A stretch of 64,000 bases of DNA from Bacteroidales bacterium UBA3653 (lineage in GTDB: Bacteria; Bacteroidota; Bacteroidia; Bacteroidales; Paludibacteraceae): contig DFKE01000017.1 of the NCBI GenBank assembly GCA_002373505.1, forward strand, positions 479,928 to 543,927. The letters run 5' to 3'. The notes beneath the pieces were generated by a model. The model had not been told where the DNA came from. It saw only the letters and a list, made by a program, of their open reading frames with translations, and did not search any database. Each line of letters begins with the position of its first letter. The first letter of the stretch is position 1. The position numbers and the translations under genes were made by a program. Shown in pieces: positions 8,373-17,423 of this stretch.

Positions 8373-11102
8373 CTAAAAATCTTTGGGTTTACGTCCGCAT
8401 AAGATAAAGAACGGACAGTACGGAGGGCATTTGTCTTCTTCGCACGGAGGGAAAGAGGTGGCATGAACCAATTGCGTCACTTTCTCCTTCAAAGCGTCTG
8501 AAAACGCCGATTGTATCTCTCTATAGTCCGTCACTGGAGCTTCCTCCACCTCAATACCTGTGTTGATCTCCGTCAGTTTGCGGCGGCAGAAATAGAGGTG
8601 CGGCTCTATAGGTTTTCCTGTGTTCTCATGCGTCATGACGGCGTGGGAATAAATCAGCGTCTGGCGCACGTAACCTTTGTCCCCGCTATCCATGATATCC
8701 GCCCAGGAAGAGGACATTTTCTTGGCATGGGTTGTATCATTGTAAGAGCCGGATTTATAATCGATCACCCGGAGTGTCTCATTGCCTTCCGGACCGTATA
8801 TATCCAGCCGGTCAATAATACCTCCCATCCGTACTTGTCCCCTTCCTTCTATTGACAAAGGGAAATAACACGGCTGCTCCAGCTTGTAAATCTGCAAGCC
8901 TGCTTTTGCATCCTCGCGGTCGCGCAGAAGGATATTATTGATATATCCCAGAATAATGACATTCTCGCCGGAATGGTGTTCCGGGATATAGTTCTCCATT
9001 CTCCGGTAAGCCTCAGCCAAAGCCTCCTGCAGCTTTGCCTCGTCCGTACGTATGGCTTCTATCGCCTCCGGGGTGACACGCACCGGACGGGTGTTGTCGC
9101 ATCCCAGATACTCGGTATAGATATATTGCATCGCGTGGTGGACAAAAGATCCCAAGGTGTTGGCTTCAAAGAGCACATCCTCTTCCTCGCACGGATGCAG
9201 ATGCTCGATATATTGCCGGTAATAGCATAGCGGGCATGATATATAGGTATTGAGCGCACTGGGTGACAGGTGCTCAGGCAAAGGAGCGGGTTGGTCCAGT
9301 GTCGCCTCTTCTATGACCGTACGGGCAAGTATTCCCGGCTCTCGCATTTGCACTTTTTGTACGTTGAATTCGGGCGAAACGAGCATCTGCATGATAAACC
9401 GCGACATGCCTTTGCCGCCTTCCGAACTCTCCGCCGTGGTAAACAGGATCGTTGAATGGCCGGCACGGCTCAGCAAGCGGAAGAAGTTATAGGCATAGAT
9501 AGTAGCCTTCTCGTCCGAAGTCTGCATATGGTATGCCTTACGGAGATAGAAGGGGATAAAACTGGCATCGTTCTGCCGTTGCGGGATGATTCCTTCTTCC
9601 ACATGCAAGAGAAGCAGTTTGTCGAAGTCCAGCAAGCGCGTCTCCAGCACGCCCATTACCTGGATATCCGTTACCGGCTCTCCATGGAACGGCATTGTCA
9701 CGCTTTCCATAGCCCGTCGGAAGAGCAGCCGCAAGAGCCTGAGAGTAACAGGGATATCCCCCAGCCCGTTCACGATCAGAAGCCGCATCTGGTTGGCTAT
9801 CTTGCGGACCTGATATTCGGATTCCAGGATCAGCAGATCCTTCCATGTAAGGCTGTCGGACGGGTTGTCTGGGCCGGATTCGTCAGAAGGATCCGGCAAC
9901 AGCGAACTCAATAATTCATCGATGAAACCGGGAGAAAGCACCTGCTCCGCATCCCCTCTGGCCTTGTCATACAGCCAGCTTATCGTACGGGCGTACACCG
10001 CCGTATTGCGGAGCGGAAAACCTTTGGTTATATTGATCGGTTCCGGTTGTTCTTCCCCCGGAAGCGTGATGGCGGGCAAGGTATGGATGACGGACTCCAG
10101 CATCGTCTCGTCGCAAATGACGACACCTACTTTCTGTCCCCTCTCCGTATAGTTCTCCTGAAGCCATCGGTGGACGTACTGTGCCTGCGATTCACGGGAG
10201 ACGCACGATACTACCGTCACATCTTTAGGAGCATCCGACAGCGCTCTGTGTTCCGTATTCTGCGCTCCTCCCAAGATTCCGGCGTTCAGGCGTGTGAAAG
10301 CAAAGGCTTTCCCGTTGGTCTTGAAATCCGGCACATAGTCCCAATAGAACAATGCCCTGCCGGTGTCCCGGAGAAGACTCATCAGTTCGCGCTCCACGGG
10401 CAGCAGATAGTTGAAGCCCACGAAGATGAATGTTCTTCCGGCTATCTGGGCTTGTATCGACTCGCTCTCCCATTGCTCTATCACGGCGCGGTACCGCATC
10501 CCGTTGTATCCTTTCTGTTCCGCCGCCATCTCTTCACGCAGCGCCAGGTACAGCTCGTATAGCCGGTGCCATAACTGCTCGTACTGCCTGCGGATTGATT
10601 CGTCATTGCTCTCCGTCTGCACTCCGCCGGATAGCAGCGTCCGTAACCGTGCCATCACGTCCTCGTCGAGTTGCCATTGGCTTAACTCATGAGCAGCTAT
10701 CGTGTTATCGAAGAAATCAGGCACCTGCCGGGCAGGCATGGAGGCGTCGATATTGGTAAAATCCGCTAACATCCTTCGTCCCCAACCGTAGAACAGATCC
10801 AGCGGCATGAGATCTTTCTCTCCTTTGCTCAGTCTCCGGTAATGACGGTACAGCCGCACGATAGTAGGCAATTCGTCCTCGGCGTAAAGCGGCGAAAGCG
10901 AGTCCAGTAACTGGTTCAGCGTATAGACCTTAGGCGACCATAACGCTTTTATGTTCTGCTCGGCTTGCAAATCGAGTATCTCGTTCGTCAAGACCAGTCC
11001 GGCACGATGGGAGGGCAACACAAATGTAGCGTTGCTCAGCTGGTCCCATCCTATTGTCTGAACAATAGACTCGGCTGTATTTCGCAAAAAACTATTTTTC
11101 AT
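8373..11102 (-). CDS. AddB-like nuclease/inactivated helicase subunit
   Basis: 909-residue protein acting as the second subunit of an AddAB-type double-strand-break resection complex. The N-terminal half is helicase-like (TFVLPSHRAGLVLTNEI in place of a strong Walker A). The C-terminal half is a PD-(D/E)XK nuclease module with LRVIDYKSGS and flanking cysteines: SCPLC at about residue 650 and CPPYCPFFILC near the C-terminus, which fits the AddB iron-sulphur staple. The start ATG at 11102 overlaps the end of the addA-like gene by 11 bp, as expected for subunits of one complex. A 7-bp repeat (10241-10268) encodes GGAQNTEHRALS. Confidence 0.85.
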   Translation of the reverse strand: MKNSFLRNTAESIVQTIGWDQLSNATFVLPSHRAGLVLTNEILDLQAEQNIKALWSPKVYTLNQLLDSLSPLYAEDELPTIVRLYRHYRRLSKGEKDLMPLDLFYGWGRRMLADFTNIDASMPARQVPDFFDNTIAAHELSQWQLDEDVMARLRTLLSGGVQTESNDESIRRQYEQLWHRLYELYLALREEMAAEQKGYNGMRYRAVIEQWESESIQAQIAGRTFIFVGFNYLLPVERELMSLLRDTGRALFYWDYVPDFKTNGKAFAFTRLNAGILGGAQNTEHRALSDAPKDVTVVSCVSRESQAQYVHRWLQENYTERGQKVGVVICDETMLESVIHTLPAITLPGEEQPEPINITKGFPLRNTAVYARTISWLYDKARGDAEQVLSPGFIDELLSSLLPDPSDESGPDNPSDSLTWKDLLILESEYQVRKIANQMRLLIVNGLGDIPVTLRLLRLLFRRAMESVTMPFHGEPVTDIQVMGVLETRLLDFDKLLLLHVEEGIIPQRQNDASFIPFYLRKAYHMQTSDEKATIYAYNFFRLLSRAGHSTILFTTAESSEGGKGMSRFIMQMLVSPEFNVQKVQMREPGILARTVIEEATLDQPAPLPEHLSPSALNTYISCPLCYYRQYIEHLHPCEEEDVLFEANTLGSFVHHAMQYIYTEYLGCDNTRPVRVTPEAIEAIRTDEAKLQEALAEAYRRMENYIPEHHSGENVIILGYINNILLRDREDAKAGLQIYKLEQPCYFPLSIEGRGQVRMGGIIDRLDIYGPEGNETLRVIDYKSGSYNDTTHAKKMSSSWADIMDSGDKGYVRQTLIYSHAVMTHENTGKPIEPHLYFCRRKLTEINTGIEVEEAPVTDYREIQSAFSDALKEKVTQLVHATSFPPCEEDKCPPYCPFFILCGRKPKDF
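10241..10268. repeat. In-frame heptamer array in addB-like gene (AGAATAC family)
   Basis: Minus strand: GGAGCGC, AGAATAC, GGAACAC, AGAGCGC, four exact 7-bp registers, encoding GGAQNTEHRA between two helicase-like blocks. Confidence 0.85.
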
Positions 11103-14100
11103 GCACTTCTACCAGTTTATGATCCTTCTTGCGTGCGTACCATAGGTATCCGCGGACAGAAGGATGTCCTAATTCTTTCAATGCCGCCATATAGCCCCTT
11201 ACCTGCTCTTCATATTCCAGGTCCGGTTTGCCGTGCCAGGCTCCGAACTTATAATCCAGCACGATGGCTTCGTTAGTGCGGGAGTTGATCATGACACGGT
11301 CCGGACGTATCTTCTTACGGTCTATCAGTACGTCGTGCTCCAGTTCCAGCACCCATGGCGAAGTAAACCAGTCGTGCATCTCCGGGCTTCCTGTCCACGC
11401 CGACGAGATCAATGTGCGCAGTTCCTCCCTTTGCTGCGGGTCGCGTATCTCTCCGCGGCTCTCGAACTCAGCCAGCACGTTCTCCAGTTCGTCTGCCTTG
11501 CGGATATTGGCAAATATCTCATGGCATAGCGTCCCTTCTTCCATGCGTGCCACTCTCCGGTAAGCCTCGTCGCCCATGTCGGTATATAACGCGCCTTCCT
11601 GCGACTGGACGAACCGCACACGGTCACTGTTCGCCCACAACTCCGCCTCTATCACCGCCGCACCTTCAAAGGAGAATGGCTTTAAACTTTCAACTTTCCT
11701 CTTTGAACTTTCAACTTTCCTCTTTGAACTTTCAACTTTCCTCTCCCCCGCTTCGTATTCGTCGCCCTGTACAAAATCCATAATATAGCGTCCTACATGG
11801 TTGCAGGTTCCCATGGTTCCGTCTTGCTTGACCGGATAGGAGGTAGAGACAAACAGGTTGTCCTCTGCACGGGTCAATGCCACATAAAGCATGTTGAGGT
11901 TGTCGATACGCATGTTGGTGTGCTCTTCCTCATATTCCGCGCAATAGGCCGAATCCGCCATCTCTGCGCCGTCCTGGATAGGAACAAAGTCCTCATCCCC
12001 TATCTCTTCCGCCACTCTGCACCATATCTTCTGCGGGTGTTTGCCTGCCTCTTTGGTCCACATACAGAAAGGTATAAAAAGCGTCTGGGACTGAAGTCCT
12101 TTGCTGGCATGCACAGTCAGGATACGGATAGCATCCACGGAGGCGGCAGGGATGGATTTCTCATGCAATGTATCCTCCCAATAGGTCAGGAAATCCTCCA
12201 TATTGCTCCCGTAGGCGCTTACGTACTCGCGCGTTCTGTCTAATAAGGAGTTGATATAGGCGGTCTCCGTACCTTTATACTGGCCGTCCTCGTCTGTCAC
12301 CAGTATCTTTACCAATTCGGATACCGCCTCGTATAACGGTGTCCGGGTAGTTAGTTTATGCGCCTTGATTTGATCGGTGAAATCGGACTTTTGCGTCACC
12401 ATGGAGATATATCGGGCTGCCACTTCGTCTTTCTTTGCTATCACCCGCAACCCTGCGATAACAGCCAGTACCGCCTCCGATGCTTCTAACAGGAAACTGT
12501 CCGCTGAGACGATCGCCGCAGCCGACAGGCAGGGGAATTCTTCCTTCGCCAATGCAGAATGGAGATCGGTGATCAGCGCGGCTTCTTTTTTCTCCCGCAC
12601 AAGAATCATCATGTCTGCAGGTCTGGCGCCTTGTTGCAATAATTGCTCCATTTCGTCGAACATTTCCGCAGCCAGGTCCTCTTTCGTTCCGTTAGGTACT
12701 GCATGGAAACGTACATATCCGCCCTTTTTCTTGTTTGACTGGTAGAATTGCTCCAGTTTCTCCGGCGTATAGTCTTCGCCGTAGATGCGTTCAGCCAATT
12801 CGCCCATTCTGTCTTCCGACAGAGTTCCGATGATATGTTTGAATAGCGAGAGGTTAAATTTAACGACCTCCTCGCTGCTTCGGAAATTGCGTGTAAGAGA
12901 AGTGAAACGCTCGTTGATACGTTCTCCCGCCGGACCGCATAGCGGTTCCTCCTCCAAGCCCTCCATGATATGCCAGTCTCCGTTTCTCCATCTATAGATG
13001 GACTGTTTGATATCTCCGACGATGAGCAGCGTATTTCCTTCGGAAGCCAGCACATCCTGCAGCAGCTGTCGGATTACGCTCCATTGGAGCTGACTGGTGT
13101 CCTGGAATTCATCTATCAGCACATGGCGGTATCGGATACCGGCTTTCTCCAGAATAAAATCCGCATCGCCTCCCTGAAGCGCATTGCTCAGCGTGCCTGC
13201 TGTACGGGCGAGAAGGGCGCAGTTCGCCTCCGCCAGATTGCGCTGTATCAACGCCTGCAGCGAGGACATCAGCTCCATATCGCGGCTAAAACGGATGGTC
13301 AGCTGCAGCGTGTTATAGTGTCTTGCCAGTTCGCGCGCCAGCTCGGTAGCGCGTATGGCGTCTTCCACCACCTGCTCCGGCAGTTTGGTCCATTTGCCGG
13401 CTTTGGCATCCGCGAGCTGGCTCTCTGTCAGTCCGCGGAAACGGTCTTTAGACGGGGTCTTGTCCGGCGCCTGCAATGTCCTGCGGAGGCGGTCACAGGC
13501 GTTGTTAATATCCTTCACATGCGGCAGGGGCTTCGGCACAACGCCGCCGGCACTAACCAAACCCTCCGTATGGATACCGTCCAAGACAGACGCCAGTTCG
13601 TGCAGCCGTTTATCCTGCGCCCATAGTTTCTCTACTTTCTCACGCCGGCGCTCGATGGACGCGGCATGAAAGAGTATCTGACCTTTGGCATCCAGCATCT
13701 GCACCGACTCATTATACAGCTCTTTCGCCATAGCGCACAGGCTCTGCCGTACGTCCCACCGGCTTTCCTGATCCAGTTTGAGGCGCATGTAGTCTTCTAA
13801 GATATGCCTGTCCGCCGCCGTCATCTCTGTCGTCAGCAACTGATCGACCGCTGTGCGGATCACGTGATCGATATCCAGCTCCGTGTTCAGCCCTGCACTC
13901 ATCCTCAACACGCTCGCCAGCCCGTCCAGCAAGGTCTGCAGAAACGCATCTATCGTACGTACATGCACATTGTCGAAATCCGCCAGCATCTCATTGAAAC
14001 ACTGCCCCGCCCTGGCGTCCAGTTGTTCATCCGTTGCCTGCCGGTCACGGATCATGAACCGCCGTGCATAAGCCAGAAAATCTCGTTCCCCTCCCTGCGA

Positions 14101-14301
14101 AAGCGAATACAGATAAGTGAGGATGCGCTCACTCATCTCCGCAGTAGCTTTGTTAGTAAACGTGATAGCCAGTATCGAGCGATAATCCTCCCCCGACAGT
14201 AACAGACCTATATAATATGCCGCCAGCGTGTAGGTCTTACCCGTACCCGCCGAGGCTTTGCATACCGTCACCGGCCGTTTTATATTTATCAGTGTATCCA
14301 T
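11092..14301 (-). CDS. AddA-like UvrD-family helicase/nuclease
   Basis: 1069-residue motor subunit of the AddAB-type complex. Motifs in order: Walker A KASAGTGKTYTL (residues about 14-25), Ia region ILAITFTNKATAEMSER, motif II LIDEFQDTSQLQW, motif III VGDIKQSIYRWR, motif V/VI ILTVHASKGLQ and MLYVALTRAEDNLFV, then a C-terminal PD-(D/E)XK nuclease (RPDRVMIN, IVLDYKFG). Between helicase and nuclease a 21-bp unit, itself built of 7-mers, adds three copies of KVESSKR. It is first in a two-gene operon with the addB-like gene and has its own promoter at 14312-14342. Confidence 0.92.
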   Translation of the reverse strand: MDTLINIKRPVTVCKASAGTGKTYTLAAYYIGLLLSGEDYRSILAITFTNKATAEMSERILTYLYSLSQGGERDFLAYARRFMIRDRQATDEQLDARAGQCFNEMLADFDNVHVRTIDAFLQTLLDGLASVLRMSAGLNTELDIDHVIRTAVDQLLTTEMTAADRHILEDYMRLKLDQESRWDVRQSLCAMAKELYNESVQMLDAKGQILFHAASIERRREKVEKLWAQDKRLHELASVLDGIHTEGLVSAGGVVPKPLPHVKDINNACDRLRRTLQAPDKTPSKDRFRGLTESQLADAKAGKWTKLPEQVVEDAIRATELARELARHYNTLQLTIRFSRDMELMSSLQALIQRNLAEANCALLARTAGTLSNALQGGDADFILEKAGIRYRHVLIDEFQDTSQLQWSVIRQLLQDVLASEGNTLLIVGDIKQSIYRWRNGDWHIMEGLEEEPLCGPAGERINERFTSLTRNFRSSEEVVKFNLSLFKHIIGTLSEDRMGELAERIYGEDYTPEKLEQFYQSNKKKGGYVRFHAVPNGTKEDLAAEMFDEMEQLLQQGARPADMMILVREKKEAALITDLHSALAKEEFPCLSAAAIVSADSFLLEASEAVLAVIAGLRVIAKKDEVAARYISMVTQKSDFTDQIKAHKLTTRTPLYEAVSELVKILVTDEDGQYKGTETAYINSLLDRTREYVSAYGSNMEDFLTYWEDTLHEKSIPAASVDAIRILTVHASKGLQSQTLFIPFCMWTKEAGKHPQKIWCRVAEEIGDEDFVPIQDGAEMADSAYCAEYEEEHTNMRIDNLNMLYVALTRAEDNLFVSTSYPVKQDGTMGTCNHVGRYIMDFVQGDEYEAGERKVESSKRKVESSKRKVESLKPFSFEGAAVIEAELWANSDRVRFVQSQEGALYTDMGDEAYRRVARMEEGTLCHEIFANIRKADELENVLAEFESRGEIRDPQQREELRTLISSAWTGSPEMHDWFTSPWVLELEHDVLIDRKKIRPDRVMINSRTNEAIVLDYKFGAWHGKPDLEYEEQVRGYMAALKELGHPSVRGYLWYARKKDHKLVEVHEK
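11684..11743. repeat. In-frame 21-bp (3 x 7) repeat in addA-like gene
   Basis: Nearly three perfect 21-bp copies, each made of AAAGTTG, AAAGTTC and AAAGAGG on the minus strand, encoding KVESSKR repeated. The result is a short, highly charged linker ahead of the nuclease domain. Confidence 0.95.
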
Positions 14302-14311
14302 ATATCGGCTG

Positions 14312-14342
14312 CAAATTTACGACATTTTTTTCATATATGCAA
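14312..14342 (-). promoter_or_regulatory. Promoter of addA-addB-HPrK-like operon
   Basis: Minus strand: TTGCATATATGA (first base 14342) and TAAATTTG (first base 14319), 23 bp apart; start codon at 14301. Confidence 0.75.
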
Positions 14343-14362
14343 ATAAAAAGAGAAAAAGCAAA

Positions 14363-14389
14363 GAAAAATCGCCCCGAAGGCCGATTTTT
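14363..14389. terminator. Stem-loop in addA-dehydrogenase intergenic region
   Basis: AAAAATCG and CGATTTTT flank a short GC-rich loop. It lies between two divergent promoters, so its role is unclear; a degenerate 7-bp repeat follows at about 14391-14431. Confidence 0.4.
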
Positions 14390-14537
14390 CACAAATTCCC
14401 AATTCTCAAATCCTTCGTACTTCGTAATCTTCGAAAGTACAGTCGCGTCCTGCGCGGTACATACGCAAGCATAAACGTCTCATAGCCCCACACAACAGAT
14501 AAAATACATTTTATTTGGCAAAAAAATGTCCGAACGC

Positions 14538-14568
14538 TTGCACATGTGCAATTTTTGTAGTAATTTTG
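14538..14568 (+). promoter_or_regulatory. Promoter of D-2-hydroxyacid dehydrogenase
   Basis: TTGCACATGTGCA at 14538 (a perfect palindrome with its flanks) and TAATTTTG at 14561, 23 bp apart. Confidence 0.75.
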
Positions 14569-14596
14569 TAGCCGATTTGAACAATCGTCCAAAAGA

Positions 14597-15550
14597 ATGA
14601 GAATAGCGTTTACCACCGAACTGCCCCAAGAAGGGTTTCACCGCCTCGCAGGGCGAGGGTTAACCGACCGGGTCATGATACACGGAGAGGACAGCGCATG
14701 GCAAGAGGCGGAGATATTGGTCAGCACGTTCGACTACCGGGTTCCACGGGAGATGATAGAATCCATGCCGAAGTTGAAACTGATAGCCAATTTCGGTGCA
14801 GGATACAACAATATCGACATAGACGCCTGCCGCGAACGCGGGATTCGCGTGACCAACACCCCGCAACCCGTTGTGGAACCTACCGCCGAACTGGCGTTTG
14901 CACTGATGATAGACATTGCACGGCGTGTGAGTGAGTTTGACAGAGCCGTCAGAAGTCAGCTGTCAGAAGTCAGCCATTTTGAGGGATTCGGCGTGATGAG
15001 GAACCTGAGTCATTCGCTGTATGGCAAGACATTGGGTATTATCGGTATGGGACGCATCGGACAGGCCTTGGCGAGACGAGCACTGGCAAGCGGGATGAAG
15101 ATTCTATATTTCAATCGGCATAAATTGCCCGTTGAAATAGAACAAAAATACGAAGCAACATACGTGGATTTCCAGACGCTGCTGCAAGACTCCGATTTCG
15201 TTTCGCTGAACCTCCCCTACACACCGGATGTCCACCATATCATCGGCAAGCCGGAGTTAGGTATGATGAAACGCTCGGCATACCTCATTAATACTGCGCG
15301 CGGTGCGCACGTGGACGAGGCAGCATTGGTAGAGGCGCTCCAAAGCGGTATCATTGCCGGAGCTGCCATGGATGTATATGAGCATGAACCCTCGGTTTCA
15401 ACGGCACTTTTAAGCCTGCCGAATGTAGTTCTCTCCCCGCATACCGGCACCGGCACATGGGAAGGACGTATCGCCATGTGCGAGAACGTGACAGACAACA
15501 TTCTGGCGTTTATGCAAAACGATCTTCAAGCGATGGATATCGTGTTGTGA
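14597..15550 (+). CDS. NAD-dependent D-2-hydroxyacid dehydrogenase
   Basis: 317-residue member of the D-isomer 2-hydroxyacid dehydrogenase family; the substrate (glyoxylate, hydroxypyruvate, lactate or other) cannot be told from sequence. The Rossmann motif LGIIGMGRIGQALA is at about residue 150. The catalytic arginine lies in NTARGAHVDE, the glutamate in DVYEHEP, and the histidine in LSPHTGTGTWEGR. A four-unit heptamer repeat (14948-14975) encodes RSQLSEVSHF in the variable stretch before the NAD-binding domain. Its stop codon runs straight into an AATTGAG heptamer array. Confidence 0.9.
   Translation: MRIAFTTELPQEGFHRLAGRGLTDRVMIHGEDSAWQEAEILVSTFDYRVPREMIESMPKLKLIANFGAGYNNIDIDACRERGIRVTNTPQPVVEPTAELAFALMIDIARRVSEFDRAVRSQLSEVSHFEGFGVMRNLSHSLYGKTLGIIGMGRIGQALARRALASGMKILYFNRHKLPVEIEQKYEATYVDFQTLLQDSDFVSLNLPYTPDVHHIIGKPELGMMKRSAYLINTARGAHVDEAALVEALQSGIIAGAAMDVYEHEPSVSTALLSLPNVVLSPHTGTGTWEGRIAMCENVTDNILAFMQNDLQAMDIVL
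14948..14975. repeat. In-frame heptamer array in dehydrogenase (GTCAGAA family)
   Basis: GTCAGAA, GTCAGCT, GTCAGAA, GTCAGCC: four exact registers. Related TCAGCCG-type units occur at 15700, 16384 and 58006. Confidence 0.9.
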
Positions 15551-15587
15551 ATTGAGAATTGAGAATTGAGAATTGAGAATTGAGAAT
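15548..15587. repeat. Heptamer array (AATTGAG) after dehydrogenase stop
   Basis: Five to six AATTGAG units start at the TGA stop of the dehydrogenase and run toward the lipoprotein start at 15613. Nearly identical units occur between lysS and gpsA. Confidence 0.95.
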
Positions 15588-15612
15588 AAAAAATTACAAA
15601 ATTTAAGACAAT

Positions 15613-16152
15613 ATGAAAAAAATTATGATTTTTGTTGCAGCCACCCTGATTATGGCAGGCTGCGGATTTATGAAGAACAGTACCGGTAGCAACCAGAATT
15701 CAGCCGTCAGCAGTCAGTCGACGACCACAACAACCGCCCAGTCCGGCAACACAGCCGTTAGCGCAGGTCAAGGAGCCGGAAACGCTTTGCTGGCATTATA
15801 CAACCAGTACAAAGCTGATGGCAACAAGTACGACTACAAGAACATGCAGAACATTCTGAACACCGTAACACTCGTAGCCAACTGCGAGGGTTTGAAAGAC
15901 AATTTCAAAGACAAGACCTATCTCAAAGAGTTCGGCAAAGGAATGATTGCTTCGTCCCTCGGTCTGGTAACCCAGAACAACGTAGAGACCGTCACCAACA
16001 GCCTCGTTGACATGGTCAAGAACAGCGAGACCGTTAAGAACGCTACTACTCAAGCACAGAGTACCGCTTCTACGGCAGCAGGCTATGCCAATACCGCGGC
16101 ACAGTATGCAGGTGCTCTGAGCACGCTGCTGGGTGCTTTCAGCGGAAAGTAA
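15613..16152 (+). CDS. Lipoprotein of unknown function
   Basis: 179 residues. The N-terminus MKKIMIFVAATLIMAGCGF is a lipoprotein signal with cysteine at residue 17. A Ser/Thr/Gln-rich low-complexity linker (residues about 22-55) includes a heptamer-repeat segment (NSAVSSQST). A soluble domain of about 80 residues (NALLALYNQYKADGNKYDY...) follows, and then an Ala/Thr/Gln-rich C-terminus. I do not recognise the domain. It lies between the dehydrogenase and pepT and may share their transcript. Confidence 0.75.
   Translation: MKKIMIFVAATLIMAGCGFMKNSTGSNQNSAVSSQSTTTTTAQSGNTAVSAGQGAGNALLALYNQYKADGNKYDYKNMQNILNTVTLVANCEGLKDNFKDKTYLKEFGKGMIASSLGLVTQNNVETVTNSLVDMVKNSETVKNATTQAQSTASTAAGYANTAAQYAGALSTLLGAFSGK
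15700..15720. repeat. In-frame heptamer array in lipoprotein (TCAGCCG family)
   Basis: TCAGCCG, TCAGCAG, TCAGTCG: three exact 7-bp registers within the low-complexity linker. Confidence 0.75.
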
Positions 16153-16157
16153 ATAAC

Positions 16158-16186
16158 CCAACCCAACCTCCCCTTAGGGGAGGAGA
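16158..16186. repeat. Dispersed G/C palindrome, copy 1
   Basis: CCTCCCC-TTA-GGGGAGG (16167-16183) preceded by AACCCAACCCAA, lying between the lipoprotein and pepT. Related sequences lie in frame inside genes at about 41542-41566 and 55589-55621. Confidence 0.75.
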
Positions 16187-16192
16187 AATAAA

Positions 16193-17371
16193 ATGAATAT
16201 CGTTGATCGTTTTCTGAAATACGTGTCGTTCTGCACGACAAGTGACGAGAACACCGGCATGACTCCATCCACCCCCGGGCAGATGGAGTTTGCCCGGTAT
16301 CTGGCAGAGGAACTGAAAAGCATCGGTATGACCGATGTTTCGCTCGATTCCAACGGATATATCATGGCTACATTGGAGAGCAATCAGCCGTCTGAAGTCA
16401 GCCGTCAGGTCCCCGTGATCGGCTTCATCGCGCATATGGACACGTCTCCTGACGCAAGCGGACGGAATGTGAAGGCAAGTATCGTCAAAGCCGAAGAACG
16501 CGATTACATCGACCCGCGTTACGCCGGTCAGGACGTGATTGTAACCGACACGACCACCCTTTTGGGTGCCGATGACAAAGCCGGTATAGCAGAAATCGTG
16601 ACCGCCATGGAGTACCTGATCCAGCATCCCGAGATCAAACACGGCAAGGTGCGCATCGGTTTCACGCCGGACGAAGAGATCGGCTGCGGTGCGGACCATT
16701 TTGACGTGAAGAAATTCGGAGCGGAGTTCGCTTACACCATGGACGGCGGCGCTGTTGGCGAGTTGGAGTACGAGAACTTCAACGCCGCGGCATGTAAGAT
16801 TCACGTGCATGGTCTGAACGTCCACCCGGGCACGGCGTATCACAAGATGCGCAACTCCATGCGTATCGCCTACCAGATAGCGGTGATGCTGCCGCGGTTC
16901 CAGACGCCGGAACACACACAAGGATACGAAGGGTTCTATCACCTGATAGGCATGAACGGCACCGTGGAAGAGACCACATTGAGCTATATCATCCGCGACC
17001 ATGACCGCACACAGTTTGAATACCGCAAGCGGGAGTTGGAGCACCTGGTGCGCAAGATCAACACCGAATACGGCGAGGGCACGGCGGAAATCGAGATTCG
17101 CGACCAGTATTACAACATGCGCGAGAAGATCGAACCCGTGATGTATATCATTGACCTGGCAAAAGAGGCGATGGAATCGGTAGGATTGACACCTGTTGTC
17201 AAACCCATCCGCGGCGGCACGGACGGCGCACGGCTTTCCTTCGAAGGACTGCCCTGCCCCAACATCTTCGCCGGAGGAGAGAATTTCCACAGCCGATACG
17301 AATATCTGCCGATTCCATCGATGGAAAAAGCGATGGAAGTCATTCTCCAAATCATACAAAAAGTAAAATAA
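16193..17371 (+). CDS. pepT: Peptidase T (tripeptide aminopeptidase)
   Basis: Zinc aminopeptidase of the M20 family that releases N-terminal residues from tripeptides in the cytosol. The zinc ligands are visible: HMD (H81, with catalytic D83), GADDKAG, the catalytic glutamate pair TPDEEIG, MDGG, and the C-terminal histidine in GENFHSRYEY. 392 residues, slightly shorter than the E. coli enzyme (about 408). A four-unit heptamer repeat encodes NQPSEVSRQV (residues about 64-73). This lengthens the loop just before the VIGFIAHMD strand by a few residues relative to E. coli PepT. Confidence 0.95.
   Translation: MNIVDRFLKYVSFCTTSDENTGMTPSTPGQMEFARYLAEELKSIGMTDVSLDSNGYIMATLESNQPSEVSRQVPVIGFIAHMDTSPDASGRNVKASIVKAEERDYIDPRYAGQDVIVTDTTTLLGADDKAGIAEIVTAMEYLIQHPEIKHGKVRIGFTPDEEIGCGADHFDVKKFGAEFAYTMDGGAVGELEYENFNAAACKIHVHGLNVHPGTAYHKMRNSMRIAYQIAVMLPRFQTPEHTQGYEGFYHLIGMNGTVEETTLSYIIRDHDRTQFEYRKRELEHLVRKINTEYGEGTAEIEIRDQYYNMREKIEPVMYIIDLAKEAMESVGLTPVVKPIRGGTDGARLSFEGLPCPNIFAGGENFHSRYEYLPIPSMEKAMEVILQIIQKVK
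16384..16411. repeat. In-frame heptamer array in pepT (TCAGCCG family)
   Basis: TCAGCCG, TCTGAAG, TCAGCCG, TCAGGTC: four exact 7-bp registers. Confidence 0.85.
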
Positions 17372-17376
17372 ATCCG

Positions 17377-17408
17377 ACATATCGTCATACCGATATATCG
17401 TTATTCCG
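17377..17408. repeat. 8-bp tandem array between pepT and gcvT
   Basis: ACATATCG, TCATACCG, ATATATCG, TTATTCCG: four octamers in register, filling most of the 52-bp spacer. Confidence 0.7.
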
Positions 17409-17423
17409 AAAAAAACAAGTACT

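Noticed and set aside
8372..8464. N-terminal extension of the HPrK-like protein
   Set aside because: Lies wholly inside the addB-like coding end in another frame; the ATG at 8371 matches the expected N-terminus.
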